From positions 682,001 to 746,000 of the forward strand of contig JBMNHO010000002.1 in assembly GCA_050950425.1 (NCBI GenBank): a stretch of 64,000 nt of DNA, written 5' to 3'. Position 1 is the first letter of the stretch. Each line of letters begins with the position of its first letter. Both the position numbers and the translations under genes were made by a program. This DNA is from RGIG529 sp050950425. Lineage in GTDB: Bacteria > Bacillota > Clostridia > Oscillospirales > Oscillospiraceae. Below the pieces are notes generated by a model, which saw only the letters and a list, made by a program, of their open reading frames with translations, ran no database searches and was not told where the DNA came from. This document shows, piece by piece, positions 26,625 to 35,003 of this stretch.

Positions 26625-26912
26625 GTGGAAAACCAAACTAACAACAAAGGAAAGGCCATCGCCTCCCTCGTTCTCGGTATCGTTTCGCTGATTTTTGCGT
26701 GGATTGGCTACTTTGCCATCATCGGCATCGCCGCCTCCATCGTTGGAATTGTTCTTTCTGTCAGCGCAAAGAAAACGCTTCCGCCGCAGGAAGCCGGCAT
26801 CGCAACCGCAGGCATGGTTTGCTCCATTGTCGGTCTTTGCCTTTCGGCTATTTTTTTCATCACTTGGGTCTCCTGCATCGGTGTTGCCACCTCCATGGGA
26901 TTGATCAAATGA
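26625..26912 (+). CDS. DUF4190-type small membrane protein
   Basis: 95 residues from a GTG at 26625 (GAGGTG seven bases upstream). A short hydrophilic start is followed by two Gly/Ile-rich hydrophobic segments (ASLVLGIVSLIFAWIGYFAI and a second near 62-85) joined by SAKKTLPPQEAGIATAGM, the DUF4190 pattern. Function unknown. It has its own terminator. Confidence 0.8.
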   Translation: MENQTNNKGKAIASLVLGIVSLIFAWIGYFAIIGIAASIVGIVLSVSAKKTLPPQEAGIATAGMVCSIVGLCLSAIFFITWVSCIGVATSMGLIK

Positions 26913-26940
26913 TCCTTCCCATGATCTCTCCGGAAACACG

Positions 26941-26976
26941 AAGGGCTGAATTGTGAAGCAGTTCAGCCCTTTTCTT
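26941..26976 (+). terminator. Terminator after the DUF4190 gene
   Basis: AAGGGCTGAA, 11-base loop, TTCAGCCCTTTTC. The upstream in-frame ATG of the lgt frame (26989 and earlier) falls in or beside this hairpin, supporting the later lgt start at 27001. Confidence 0.75.
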
Positions 26977-27000
26977 ATGGAATTTTGGAAAGGAGCGCAT

Positions 27001-27786
27001 ATGGCCCCCTTTTTTTATGTATTTGGGTATCCCGTTTCCTCTTACGTCTGCATGGGCGTTTTGGGTTTTGTCGTCTCGCTTTTGCTTTTGTTTAGGCGTC
27101 GGGCCCGGTATGATGTTGCAAAAAATGATTTGTTTTATTTGATCTTATACGGTGTGATCGGCGCTTTGGTCGGCTCTAAGCTGCTGTATCTGCTCTCCGT
27201 GCTGCCTGCCGTCTTGCGCAACGCCGAGTGGCTTCGGCGCCATCCGGAAGGCCTCCTTTCTTTTTTGCAAGGCGGTTTCGTTTTCTATGGTGGGCTGTTG
27301 GGCGGATTGTTCATGGTCCATCGTTATTGCCGCAGGTACCACCTGTCGTTCCGGCGTGTGACTGATTTGATCGCGCCCGCCTTTCCTCTCTTCCATGTCT
27401 TTGGGCGGGTTGGCTGTTTTTTGGCGGGCTGCTGCTGGGGCGTGGCCTGCCCTTCCCTCGGCGTGGTGTTTACCCGCTCCGTCGCAGCGCCCAATTTCGT
27501 CCCCCTTTTCCCGATTCAGCTGGTGGAGGCCGGGGGAAACTTTCTGATTTTTCTGGTTCTCCTCTGGCTTTCTCGGCGCTCTCCCCCGCAAGCTCCTCTT
27601 TTGCCCGTATATTTGGCGCTTTATGGACTTCTGCGCTTCTTTTTAGAGTTTTGGCGGGGGGACTCCCTGCGGGGCTTCCTATTCCTTTCCACCAGCCAAT
27701 GGATTTCCCTGCTGCTGCTTTTCGGCCTTGGCGTCTGGTTTTGGCGTGTTTTCAAAAAACCCGGTCAAATTCCCGGAGAAAGATGA
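27001..27786 (+). CDS. lgt: Prolipoprotein diacylglyceryl transferase family protein, atypical
   Basis: 261 residues with about seven hydrophobic segments. Lgt attaches diacylglycerol to the lipobox Cys of prolipoproteins. Seen: FYGGLLGG near 85 and a GRVGCFLAGCCWG block near 125. The canonical block is GRxGNFINGE; here Asn and Glu are replaced and three Cys appear, the variant form common in Clostridia. R/E-rich C-terminal YGLLRFFLEFWRGD is retained. The ATG at 27001 has GGAAAGGAG upstream. It may be a second Lgt or an enzyme with another acceptor. Confidence 0.82.
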   Translation: MAPFFYVFGYPVSSYVCMGVLGFVVSLLLLFRRRARYDVAKNDLFYLILYGVIGALVGSKLLYLLSVLPAVLRNAEWLRRHPEGLLSFLQGGFVFYGGLLGGLFMVHRYCRRYHLSFRRVTDLIAPAFPLFHVFGRVGCFLAGCCWGVACPSLGVVFTRSVAAPNFVPLFPIQLVEAGGNFLIFLVLLWLSRRSPPQAPLLPVYLALYGLLRFFLEFWRGDSLRGFLFLSTSQWISLLLLFGLGVWFWRVFKKPGQIPGER

Positions 27787-27844
27787 CAACCCCCCCGGTT
27801 GCCGCTCCGTATACAAACACGGAACGGCAACCAGGGGGGTTGTC
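27785..27844 (-). terminator. Long 26-base-pair hairpin between convergent genes
   Basis: GACAACCCCCC... pairs with ...GGGGGGTTGTC around an 8-base loop. Both imperfect positions become G-U pairs only in minus-strand RNA, so it probably acts after the GNAT gene (stop at 27858). The T tract is weak (TCATCTTTCTCC). Confidence 0.55.
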
Positions 27845-27857
27845 GTGTCACATCACA

Positions 27858-28754
27858 TCAATCATAGGCAAAGCCGGGGTATCCGGGGAGCAAGGGGAGC
27901 AGATCGTCCTCCAGCTCCTGTTCCAAGGGGAAAACCAACCCAAACTCCAGCAGGCTGTCCTCTTCCCTGCCCGCCTGCAAAGGAAGGCGAATTTGATACC
28001 GGGGGGCGGGCAGCGCCTTTTTGACAGCGGAGAGAGCCGCGCCGTACGCGCCCTCTGGCAAAAGTAGCTCCTTCACCACCAGGCGGCCGTCTTCTCCATA
28101 TTCCGCCGCCATACACCCGCGGCAGCCCGCTGTTTCGCCCCATGGGATTTCCAGACCGTATAAGTCCCCGCCGGACTGCCGAGACAGCGCTTTTTGGTAT
28201 GCCGCTCCCTCTGTGTCACACCCTACGTGGAGCGTCCCCCTGCAGCGTTCGGCCCGGATGGCGCAATATGCCTCCCCGTCCACAGGAAACAAAGAAACCT
28301 GAACGCGGCTCTCCTCTATCTCCGCTTCTGTAACCACTCGTTCCCGCAGCAAAAACCCCGGCGTAAACCCGCACCCGCGAAAAAACGAAACCAGGCGCGG
28401 CGCTTGGGGCGTCAGGCTCAAAAAGGCGCAGCCCCTCGCCTTAAAGTAGGCGCCTGCTTCCCGCAAAAGCAGCTGGGCGTTGCCCTTTCCTCGTGCCGAT
28501 TCCCCCGTGCAAAGCGCGTAAATGTAAGCGCCCTGGTACTGCTTTCCGTCCGGCAGGCAAATAGAGGTGGAAAGACCAAACAGCATCGACTCTACCTTAC
28601 CTTGGCGCAGCAACAAAAAGCTCTCCTCCGGGCGATATCGGTTGGAAAAGAAAAACTGAACGTAGGCCTCCGTGTCCCCGAAGCAAGCTTGCCACAGCGT
28701 TTTCATCTCCGGCAGATCTTCCCGTCGGGAAGGGCGCAATTCTACTTGATCCAT
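27858..28754 (-). CDS. GNAT-family N-acetyltransferase
   Basis: About 298 residues from the ATG at 28754 (GGGGAGG upstream). The N-terminal GNAT domain shows YIYALCTGESARGKGNAQLLL (near 85), the acetyl-CoA loop in an R/Q-x-x-G-x-A-like form, and FFRGCGFTPGF. The C-terminal half is less conserved, as in Eis-like double GNAT proteins. The start overlaps the end of the DUF2156 gene by 13 bases, so the two are coupled. Substrate not known. Confidence 0.85.
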   Translation of the reverse strand: MDQVELRPSRREDLPEMKTLWQACFGDTEAYVQFFFSNRYRPEESFLLLRQGKVESMLFGLSTSICLPDGKQYQGAYIYALCTGESARGKGNAQLLLREAGAYFKARGCAFLSLTPQAPRLVSFFRGCGFTPGFLLRERVVTEAEIEESRVQVSLFPVDGEAYCAIRAERCRGTLHVGCDTEGAAYQKALSRQSGGDLYGLEIPWGETAGCRGCMAAEYGEDGRLVVKELLLPEGAYGAALSAVKKALPAPRYQIRLPLQAGREEDSLLEFGLVFPLEQELEDDLLPLLPGYPGFAYD

Positions 28755-29680
28755 AATGGCGCCTCCCCTTGCAATATCGCGCGGAACTTGACCACCATGC
28801 CGTCCGGGTCGTAGGATCGCTTTGCCTGGCGCAGGCCGGGCAGGCCCAAGTCCTCTTCCCGATTGATCCATTGAATCTCGGGATGGCGCTCCAGAATCAT
28901 CCGCACAAATTCCCGGTTGATCATGGGAAACGCCCCTTGCAGATCAGGCACTGCCTTTTCAAAGTGAATATCAAAGGTGTCTCGATTCAGCCGCCCGCCC
29001 AGCGTAAAGGCGACGGGCCGGCCGGCGGCGCGCAGCAAAGCGCCCTCCAAGCCCAGCTCCTTTCGATGACACAACGCCAGACGCAAAGCGGCCGATTCGC
29101 CGTTTGCCTCTTCCCCGGCTTCCGCTCCGTCTTTTGAATCTTCCTGGTTTGCCGCGCCGGCCCACGCTTTTTCAACGGCCCAGCAATCCTGTATGTTATC
29201 CTCTCCAAGCGGCTCCACGCTCCAATCCGGATTAAGCGCCACAAATCGATTGATGTGGTTCCGTTTGCCATGGAGCTTTTTCCCGGCAAGGGTGGCCAGC
29301 CGCTCCCCACGATACAGATAATCGTCCAGCCCGGGGTCATGCTCGTATAAAAACCGCCCGGGGAACAGCCCGTCCAAGCGCGCTTTTCCCTCTTCTGTGA
29401 CGCCGGACAGGCGCAGCGGCGGCGCCTGGCAGTGCCGCCGGACCTCCTCTATCACCCGCTTTAAGTCGCCCTGGCCGGCAGGAAATAAATAATGGCATCC
29501 TTCATCCCGCTGGAACCAGACCAATAGAAACCCATCCTGTTGGGTAATTTTTGTTTGGTATAAACGGCTCCATAAGAATAAATTGGTAAATGTATACTCA
29601 CAGCCTTGGAACTGAGACTGGGCCAAAAGCGCATCCACCCAAGGTTTATCCTCCAACTGAGGAGCATGAAACTCAATCAC
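28742..29680 (-). CDS. DUF2156 protein (lysyl-phosphatidylglycerol synthase C-domain-like)
   Basis: 312 residues. Seen: the DUF2156 hallmark LYRGERLATLAGKKLHGKRNHINRF near residues 122-146, and the C-terminal NREEDLGLPGLRQAKRSYDP near 270-290. The family has the double-GNAT fold of the aminoacyl-PG synthase catalytic domain, but this protein has no membrane part. A Glu/Ala-rich insert (about 180-200, KDGAEAGEEANGES) breaks the fold. It is paired with the following GNAT gene. Confidence 0.85.
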   Translation of the reverse strand: MIEFHAPQLEDKPWVDALLAQSQFQGCEYTFTNLFLWSRLYQTKITQQDGFLLVWFQRDEGCHYLFPAGQGDLKRVIEEVRRHCQAPPLRLSGVTEEGKARLDGLFPGRFLYEHDPGLDDYLYRGERLATLAGKKLHGKRNHINRFVALNPDWSVEPLGEDNIQDCWAVEKAWAGAANQEDSKDGAEAGEEANGESAALRLALCHRKELGLEGALLRAAGRPVAFTLGGRLNRDTFDIHFEKAVPDLQGAFPMINREFVRMILERHPEIQWINREEDLGLPGLRQAKRSYDPDGMVVKFRAILQGEAPLWIK

Positions 29681-29725
29681 AAATGATCCTCCCGTACTAT
29701 GATCTCATTGGAATAATATTTTTTT

Positions 29726-29754
29726 ATTGTACCATTCTCCGTCTGATTTGACAA
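29726..29754 (-). promoter_or_regulatory. Promoter of the DUF2156-GNAT operon
   Basis: Minus strand TTGTCA and TACAAT with a 17-base spacer. The 29681-30017 gap holds this promoter, a small hairpin at 29783-29800 and the folT terminator; no gene was seen. Confidence 0.6.
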
Positions 29755-29972
29755 GAGCCGGCGCCCTCTCGTAAGAAAATGCCGCAAGGGACCCCTTGCG
29801 AGACTGAGCTGCTTCCCTTTTTGTTTGCCAACACATTTTTCGAACATATTATGCTTCCGAAACATTTCTTTCTTGGAGTTTTTTCCGTCGCATGGGCATC
29901 TCACGTCCTAATGTCCTTGTGTTGGGGACCTCCTATAACCCGTTCCCGTCAACAATCTTTGCATAAAAAGAG

Positions 29973-30007
29973 GAAGCGGACGCCTGCTTGCTTTAGGCGT
30001 CCGCTTC
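29973..30007 (-). terminator. Terminator after folT
   Basis: GAAGCGGACGCCT, 9-base loop, AGGCGTCCGCTTC, with T-rich sequence on both sides (CTCTTTTT on the minus strand). It lies 10 bases past the folT stop. Confidence 0.8.
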
Positions 30008-30017
30008 TTTTTGATTT

Positions 30018-30653
30018 TTAACTGCTCTCTCGCTTCCACCTTTGGTTTAAGAAAAGCAACGGAATTTGCTTGGTGGGCTGCGGCGGAATCAGCCCTGTGT
30101 GGGCCAGCGGCTTCAGCAGCAGGCTGAACACCAACAATAAAATGATCACTTCCACGGGGAGTAAAATCGTGTTTTTCACCAGACTGGTACCAACATAGAA
30201 AAAGTACCCTTTGCCGTACAGCGCTGTCCGCCAAATAGATCCGAGCAGAACGTTCACCCCAACGTTGATCACCAGCTTGCACAAAAAGATCCGCGCAACG
30301 GAGATGGGCGCCCGGAAGAGAAAAAGAGCGTAAATAAACGCGCTGAGCATCGCCGTCAGGGTATATCCTGGGAAAAACGGCGCACCCGGAGGAAAAATGA
30401 AAAAGGACAGCAAATCGGCGGCACATCCGGACAAAAGAGCCATAAAGGGGCCGCCCACCAAATTGGACAGGCCAATTACCAAAAACGTAAAATGAATTTG
30501 GAGCGCGTTGCCCCCCACCGGAATGACCAGCATGCTCAAGATGATCTCCAGCCCCACCAAAACAGCAACAAAAACCAAAACCCTCAAGCTTTTAAGGGCC
30601 TTTGCCGCCTCCTGCCAGTATCCTTTTTGCCATGGTCCTGCATATAATCGCAT
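30018..30653 (-). CDS. folT: ECF transporter S component, folate type
   Basis: 211 residues, about six membrane segments. Substrate-binding subunit that joins the shared ECF energy-coupling module to import folate. Seen: the family stretch VGGPFMALLSGCAADLLSFF near 66 and PPGAPFFPGYTLTAMLSAFIYALFLF near 88, strongly FolT-like. It is preceded by a leader with a THF-type riboswitch and a terminator whose 3' arm contains the ribosome site. The coupling subunits are not in this window. Confidence 0.9.
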   Translation of the reverse strand: MRLYAGPWQKGYWQEAAKALKSLRVLVFVAVLVGLEIILSMLVIPVGGNALQIHFTFLVIGLSNLVGGPFMALLSGCAADLLSFFIFPPGAPFFPGYTLTAMLSAFIYALFLFRAPISVARIFLCKLVINVGVNVLLGSIWRTALYGKGYFFYVGTSLVKNTILLPVEVIILLLVFSLLLKPLAHTGLIPPQPTKQIPLLFLNQRWKRESS

Positions 30654-30654
30654 T

Positions 30655-30695
30655 AAAAAAACCTCCTCTCAATATTGTTGCCACATAGAGGAGGT
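30655..30695 (-). terminator. Attenuator that also hides the folT ribosome site
   Basis: Minus strand ACCTCCTCT, 17-base loop, AGAGGAGGT, then seven T, ending one base before the folT ATG. The GAGGAGG arm is the ribosome site, so the same hairpin can stop transcription or block translation. Confidence 0.85.
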
Positions 30696-30718
30696 TGCAA
30701 GCCCAGACTCCGGTATGT

Positions 30719-30859
30719 AGCAGCGGGATGCGGTCAGCGCACTGTAAATCCAATTGGATTTTTCGTCCGGCGGACAACTCCCCGTCCCGCCGACACTCCG
30801 GAGAAACACAACTCCGTGACTGGAAAACCCAGTCAAAACACGCACTGGCCTACTCTGCT
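30719..30859 (-). ncRNA. Tetrahydrofolate (THF-I type) riboswitch aptamer
   Basis: Minus-strand leader. P1 AGCAG/CTGCT, then an internal loop with AGTAG on the 5' side and GCATCC on the 3' side, both as in known THF riboswitches. P2 is GGCCAGTGCG with TGCGCTGACC (one mismatch), enclosing further hairpins. It sits between a promoter at 30877-30904 and the attenuator before folT. The enclosed arms are longer than in the typical 90-120 base examples. Confidence 0.75.
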
Positions 30860-30876
30860 TATTCATATGCCCCTTT

Positions 30877-30904
30877 ATTATATCGAATCCAAGCGAAAAT
30901 ACAA
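30877..30904 (-). promoter_or_regulatory. Promoter of the folT leader
   Basis: Minus strand TTGTAT and a perfect TATAAT with a 16-base spacer, placing the transcript start about 10 bases before the aptamer. Confidence 0.65.
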
Positions 30905-31000
30905 GAGGGATCTGCAAAACATTTTATATTCTTTGTATAGATCCTCCAAGACATGGTTAAACTGGAGGAAGAAAATAATGGAAGAGGAGGGGAGGTCTCC

Positions 31001-31279
31001 ATGGTGAAAGGAGTATCCCGTCAAGTTATTGTGGTCAAGTCGCCGGACCCCCGCTTGTTTGAACAGGCGATCTTCATCGTGCGTGACGCGCCATCTGTCA
31101 GCGGCGTCACGGCGGAGCAAGTGTTGGAGGAGGCCCGCCGCGTGGCCAATGGATATGTGCGGCAAAAAGCGGGATGGAGCCGCTGGTTCCATCGCGTCCT
31201 TCCTGCTTTCTTTTTTGCCGCGGGCGCCGCGGCCGCCAGCCTGGCCTGGCTTTTGGGTACACTATTGCTCGGCGCATGA
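31001..31279 (+). CDS. Small hypothetical protein with C-terminal membrane segment
   Basis: 92 residues from ATG 31001 (GGGGAGG upstream). The soluble part includes VSRQVIVVKSPDPRLFEQAIFIVRD and a helical EQVLEEARRVANGYV; a single hydrophobic tail (about 65-90, FFFAAGAAAASLAWLLGTLLL) would anchor it. No family recognised. Ends before a strong terminator. Confidence 0.7.
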   Translation: MVKGVSRQVIVVKSPDPRLFEQAIFIVRDAPSVSGVTAEQVLEEARRVANGYVRQKAGWSRWFHRVLPAFFFAAGAAAASLAWLLGTLLLGA

Positions 31280-31290
31280 CCGCATGATAA

Positions 31291-31329
31291 CAGCGATGCC
31301 GCCTGACAGTTTGTCAGGCGGCATCGCTG
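31291..31329. terminator. Bidirectional terminator between convergent genes
   Basis: CAGCGATGCCGCCTGACA, loop GTT, TGTCAGGCGGCATCGCTG: perfect 18-base stem serving the small plus-strand gene and the minus-strand ABC operon. Confidence 0.85.
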
Positions 31330-31335
31330 TTTGCT

Positions 31336-32301
31336 TTACCGCTCCTCCCGAAAGTAAGCCGTGCTTAGGCCGGCCGGCGGCTGATATTCTTTTTTCTTGC
31401 GCAGCGTAATCAAAACAAGAACCAAGATGGTTGCAAAATAGGGAAGCATATCCAAAAGGGCGGAACTGACCACAAGATGATACCCAAAAATCGAAATGCC
31501 CCCTTGCAGCTTGAAGGCCAGACCCCGCACAGCGCCAAACAAATACGCTCCCAGGATGGCCTTGAGCGGATTCCAAGTGGCGAAAATCACCAGCGCCACC
31601 GCGATCCAGCCGGCGCCGGCCGTCAGCTCGTTTTGCCAGCGGCCCACATAGACCATGGAAAAAAAACCGCCGCCCACGCCGCAGAGAAACCCGCCCGCTA
31701 GGATGTGGGCATATTTGTACGCCGTTACGTTGATTCCCGAGGCGTCGGCCGCCCCGGGGCTTTCCCCCACCATTCTGGCGTTTAACCCCATTTTCGTTTT
31801 GTTATAGTAAAAATAAAGGAGCACCGCCAAAATCAACGCCGCCAGAACAAAGGGGCTTTGGTCAAACAGCATTTTCCCCACCACCGGAATGTCAGAAAGC
31901 ACGGGAACGGTTTTTGGCCCCAGCACATCGGTCACGGAAGCGGGCAGCGGCTGCCCCGCGATGGCCATGCCGATCATCCCGGAAAGGCCCGTACCGAACG
32001 TGGCCAGCGCCAGGCCCGTCACCACCTGGTTGCCCCGAAGGCTGACTGTGATAAAGGCATAGATCAGCGCCCCCGCCGCTCCGGCAAAACCGGCAGCCAA
32101 AACCGCCAAAAACGGACTGCCCGTAGCCAAACCCACCCGAAAGCCGGTGGCAGCGCCCAAGAGCATCATTCCTTCGATTCCCAAGTTCAGATTGCCCACT
32201 TTTTCACATAAAATCCCGCCCAGTGTACCCAAGAGCACATGGGTTCCCAGCTGGGCCACAACCTGCAAAAAAACAGCCGTGCTCACGAAAAAGCCGCTCA
32301 T
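31336..32301 (-). CDS. ABC transporter permease, nucleoside (BMP) type, subunit 2
   Basis: 321 residues, about eight to nine membrane segments, of the branched-chain/nucleoside permease fold (NupQ/YufQ-like): GTLGGILCEKVGNLNLGIEGMMLLGAATGF (residues 21-50) and GINVTAYKYAHILAGGFLCGVGGGFFS (about 195-220). It starts in an ATGA overlap with the preceding permease. Part of a purine nucleoside importer with the lipoprotein at 35004. Confidence 0.92.
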   Translation of the reverse strand: MSGFFVSTAVFLQVVAQLGTHVLLGTLGGILCEKVGNLNLGIEGMMLLGAATGFRVGLATGSPFLAVLAAGFAGAAGALIYAFITVSLRGNQVVTGLALATFGTGLSGMIGMAIAGQPLPASVTDVLGPKTVPVLSDIPVVGKMLFDQSPFVLAALILAVLLYFYYNKTKMGLNARMVGESPGAADASGINVTAYKYAHILAGGFLCGVGGGFFSMVYVGRWQNELTAGAGWIAVALVIFATWNPLKAILGAYLFGAVRGLAFKLQGGISIFGYHLVVSSALLDMLPYFATILVLVLITLRKKKEYQPPAGLSTAYFREER

Positions 32302-33365
32302 GCCGCCGCCCCCTTTCCGGTTCCTCTTTTACGGAGAGAAACCCGATACTGAATGAAAAACTCACAGCCCAGCACAAAGAAGATGATCACGCCCTGCAAA
32401 ACATCTGCCATTTTGGAGGAAATGTTCATCGAGGTTTCCAAAAAACTGCCCCCCTGGATCAGCATGGCGAAGGAAAAAGAAGAGACCAAGATCCCAATGG
32501 GGGAAAGCCGCGCCAGCCACGCCGTAATAATGGATGTAAACCCCAATCCGCCGGTAAACTGCTCCGTCAGTGTTTTTTCCACAGCCGAGGTCTGCATCAT
32601 CCCAGCCAGGCCGCACAGGCCGCCGGAAAGAAGCAGCGTCAAAAGAGTCAGCCTTGTGACGTTGATCCCCGCATACCGAGCTGTGGCTTCGCTCTCGCCC
32701 AAAACAGCAATTTCATATCCCCATTTGCTTCGGTGGAACATGATATAAACGACCGCCGTCAGGATCAGCGCGATGACCCAGCCGATATGCACCCCAAACA
32801 CAGAGGGAAGCACGGCGCTTTCCGAAAAATCTTTGACCTTCGGAAAACCCCCGTCCTCTCTCCACGGGCCATACTGCAAATAAGACAAGAACTGGAGAGC
32901 GATGTAGTTCAGCATCAGCGTGACCAGCGTCTCGTTGGTCCCCAGCTTGACCCTCAGCAAAGCGGGAATCAGCCCCCACAGCCCCCCGCACAGCACGCCG
33001 ATGACAAACATCAAAGGCAGCAACAGGTAGGGCGGCAAGTCGCCGTATCGCAGCGCGACAAAGGCAGCGCCAAAGCCGCCAAGGGCCATCTGCCCTTCCG
33101 CGCCGATGTTCCAAAACTTCATTTTAAACGCCACCGCGACGCCCAAAGACAGCACCACCAGCGGAATGGCTTTGTTCAGCGTGGCTTTGAGCCGGTAAGC
33201 CGACCCCAAAGAGCCGCCGATGAGGTTCCCATACACCTCAAGGGGGTTATACCCCAGCAGCGCCATCACAAGGGCGGCTGCCACAAGAGCCCCGAAAACG
33301 CCCCCCCAGCGCATCATAAATTCCCTTTTTTTCGACAGGCCGGGACGTTTTGTAATGCGAATCAT
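32298..33365 (-). CDS. ABC transporter permease, nucleoside (BMP) type, subunit 1
   Basis: 355 residues of the NupP/YufP type: AVAFKMKFWNIGAEGQMALGGFGAAFVAL (near 80-105) and GINVTRLTLLTLLLSGGLCGLAGMMQ (near 230). Overlaps both neighbours by four bases, so translation of the three ABC genes is coupled. Confidence 0.92.
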   Translation of the reverse strand: MIRITKRPGLSKKREFMMRWGGVFGALVAAALVMALLGYNPLEVYGNLIGGSLGSAYRLKATLNKAIPLVVLSLGVAVAFKMKFWNIGAEGQMALGGFGAAFVALRYGDLPPYLLLPLMFVIGVLCGGLWGLIPALLRVKLGTNETLVTLMLNYIALQFLSYLQYGPWREDGGFPKVKDFSESAVLPSVFGVHIGWVIALILTAVVYIMFHRSKWGYEIAVLGESEATARYAGINVTRLTLLTLLLSGGLCGLAGMMQTSAVEKTLTEQFTGGLGFTSIITAWLARLSPIGILVSSFSFAMLIQGGSFLETSMNISSKMADVLQGVIIFFVLGCEFFIQYRVSLRKRGTGKGAAA

Positions 33366-34882
33366 GGCTGTTTCTCCTCTCCCGGGTGGTCACCCAGCAT
33401 CATAAGCCCCACCTCTTCTTTGGTGACGAACCGGGGGTCCACAATGTCCATCACACGTCCTCCATGCATCACCAACAGGCGGTCGCAAAGCTGGAGCAAC
33501 ACATCCAGATCTTCCCCAATGAACAGAATGGCCACCCCCGCCTGTTTCTGCTCGTTGAGTACACGATAGATATGGTAAGACGCACCGATGTCGAGCCCCC
33601 GCACGGGGTACGCTGTGATCAAAAGCTTGGGGTTTAAGTCCACTTCCCGGCCCAGCAGCACCTTTTGAATGTTGCCGCCGGACAGCTTTTTCAAAACATG
33701 GTCCACAGAAGGGGTTGAAACGTCATACCGCTCTACGATGCGCTCTGCCTGCCGGCGGCCGCCGGCCAGGTCGAGAAAGGCGCCTTTTTGCTTTTGAAAA
33801 GAGCGGAGCAGCACGTTGTTGATGATGTCCATGCCGCCCACCAGGCCCATGCCCAGCCGATCCTCCGGCACAAAGGACATGCTGACGCCCCTTCGTAAAA
33901 TCTCTGTTGCGTTGAGCCCCAAAATTTCTTCATCCATAAATCGGACGCTGCCGCTTGTGGCTTCATGCAGCCCCGCCAGCACTTCACACAGCTCTTTCTG
34001 CCCGCTGCCCGCAATGCCCGCAATGCCCAGAATCTCCCCGCCGCAGATAGAAAAACTCATCTCGTCCAGCGCCTTCATCCCGTGGGCGCCCATGGCGCTC
34101 AGACGATCCACCACCAAAACCGGCTCGGGGGAGGGCTGCGCCGGAACCCGCTCGATCTCCAGCTTCAGCGGCCGGCCCACCATCATCTCTGTCAGTTCCA
34201 TGGGGTTGGTTTTGGCCGTTTCCACCGTGCCAATGGTTTCGCCTTTGCGCAAAACCGTCACCCGATCGGAAACCTCCATCACTTCATTCAGTTTGTGAGT
34301 GATGATGATCACAGCACAGCCCTGCTCCCGCATGTTGCGCAAAATATGAAACAAAATTTCCGCCTCTTGGGGCGTCAAAACAGCGGTTGGCTCGTCCAAA
34401 ATGAGGACATTGACGCCTCGGTACAGCATTTTGACGATTTCAACGGTCTGCTTCTCCCCCACGGACATCTCGTACACCTTTCGGTCCGGATGAATGGTCA
34501 GCCCATACGTCTCCCCGATGGACACGATTTCCTGGGTCAGCCGTTTACTCCGCAGGAAAAACCCGATTTTCCCGCCGGCCACAATGTTTTCCTGGGCCGT
34601 CATCACATCCACCAACTTAAAATGCTGATGCACCATGCCAATGCCCAGCGCGATGGCGTCCTTGGGCGAGGACAGCCGCACCCCTTTTCCGCCAATTAAA
34701 ATTTGTCCTTCGTCCGGCGAATAGATGCCGGACAGCATATTCATAAGCGTACTCTTGCCGGAGCCGTTTTCTCCCAAAAGCGCATGGATTTCTCCCCGCT
34801 TCACGGAAAGGTTGACATTTCGGTTTGCCGCCACAGTACCAAAGGATTTGCTGATATTTTGCATTTCTACATATGCATCCAT
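33362..34882 (-). CDS. ABC transporter ATPase with two nucleotide-binding domains, nucleoside type
   Basis: 506 residues, duplicated ATPase as in sugar and nucleoside importers (NupO/YufO). First domain: Walker A GENGSGKSTL near 38, signature MSVGEKQ and LILDEPTAVLTPQE. Second domain: GIAGSGQKELCEVLAG, LSGGNIQK and LLITAYPVRGLDIGA, where the Walker residues are degenerate as usual in this family. AGGGGG precedes the ATG. It follows the BMP lipoprotein gene after a hairpin that may lower its expression. Confidence 0.93.
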   Translation of the reverse strand: MDAYVEMQNISKSFGTVAANRNVNLSVKRGEIHALLGENGSGKSTLMNMLSGIYSPDEGQILIGGKGVRLSSPKDAIALGIGMVHQHFKLVDVMTAQENIVAGGKIGFFLRSKRLTQEIVSIGETYGLTIHPDRKVYEMSVGEKQTVEIVKMLYRGVNVLILDEPTAVLTPQEAEILFHILRNMREQGCAVIIITHKLNEVMEVSDRVTVLRKGETIGTVETAKTNPMELTEMMVGRPLKLEIERVPAQPSPEPVLVVDRLSAMGAHGMKALDEMSFSICGGEILGIAGIAGSGQKELCEVLAGLHEATSGSVRFMDEEILGLNATEILRRGVSMSFVPEDRLGMGLVGGMDIINNVLLRSFQKQKGAFLDLAGGRRQAERIVERYDVSTPSVDHVLKKLSGGNIQKVLLGREVDLNPKLLITAYPVRGLDIGASYHIYRVLNEQKQAGVAILFIGEDLDVLLQLCDRLLVMHGGRVMDIVDPRFVTKEEVGLMMLGDHPGEEKQP

Positions 34883-34960
34883 TCAATTCCCCCTGTCTTT
34901 TCGGCTTTTCCGGGCATAGGAACCAAGGGTTGTCCTACAGCCGGAAAAACCAAAAACCCA

Positions 34961-34993
34961 CAACAGGGCTGTGCAGCCTGCACAGCCCTGTTG
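34961..34993 (-). terminator. Hairpin between lipoprotein gene and ABC genes (partial terminator)
   Basis: CAACAGGGCTGTGCA, three bases, TGCACAGCCCTGTTG. On the minus strand it is followed by TGGGTTTTTGG. Such hairpins often let the binding protein be made in excess over the membrane parts. Confidence 0.7.
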
Positions 34994-35003
34994 ACTTTTT
35001 TTC

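Noticed and set aside
26953..27000. Upstream starts for lgt
   Set aside because: They lie in the terminator of the preceding gene and lack a ribosome site; ATG 27001 has GGAAAGGAG.
32223..33569. 448-codon plus-strand ORF opposite the nucleoside permeases
   Set aside because: Antisense shadow in GC-rich DNA; composition rich in Gln, His and Pro with no motif.
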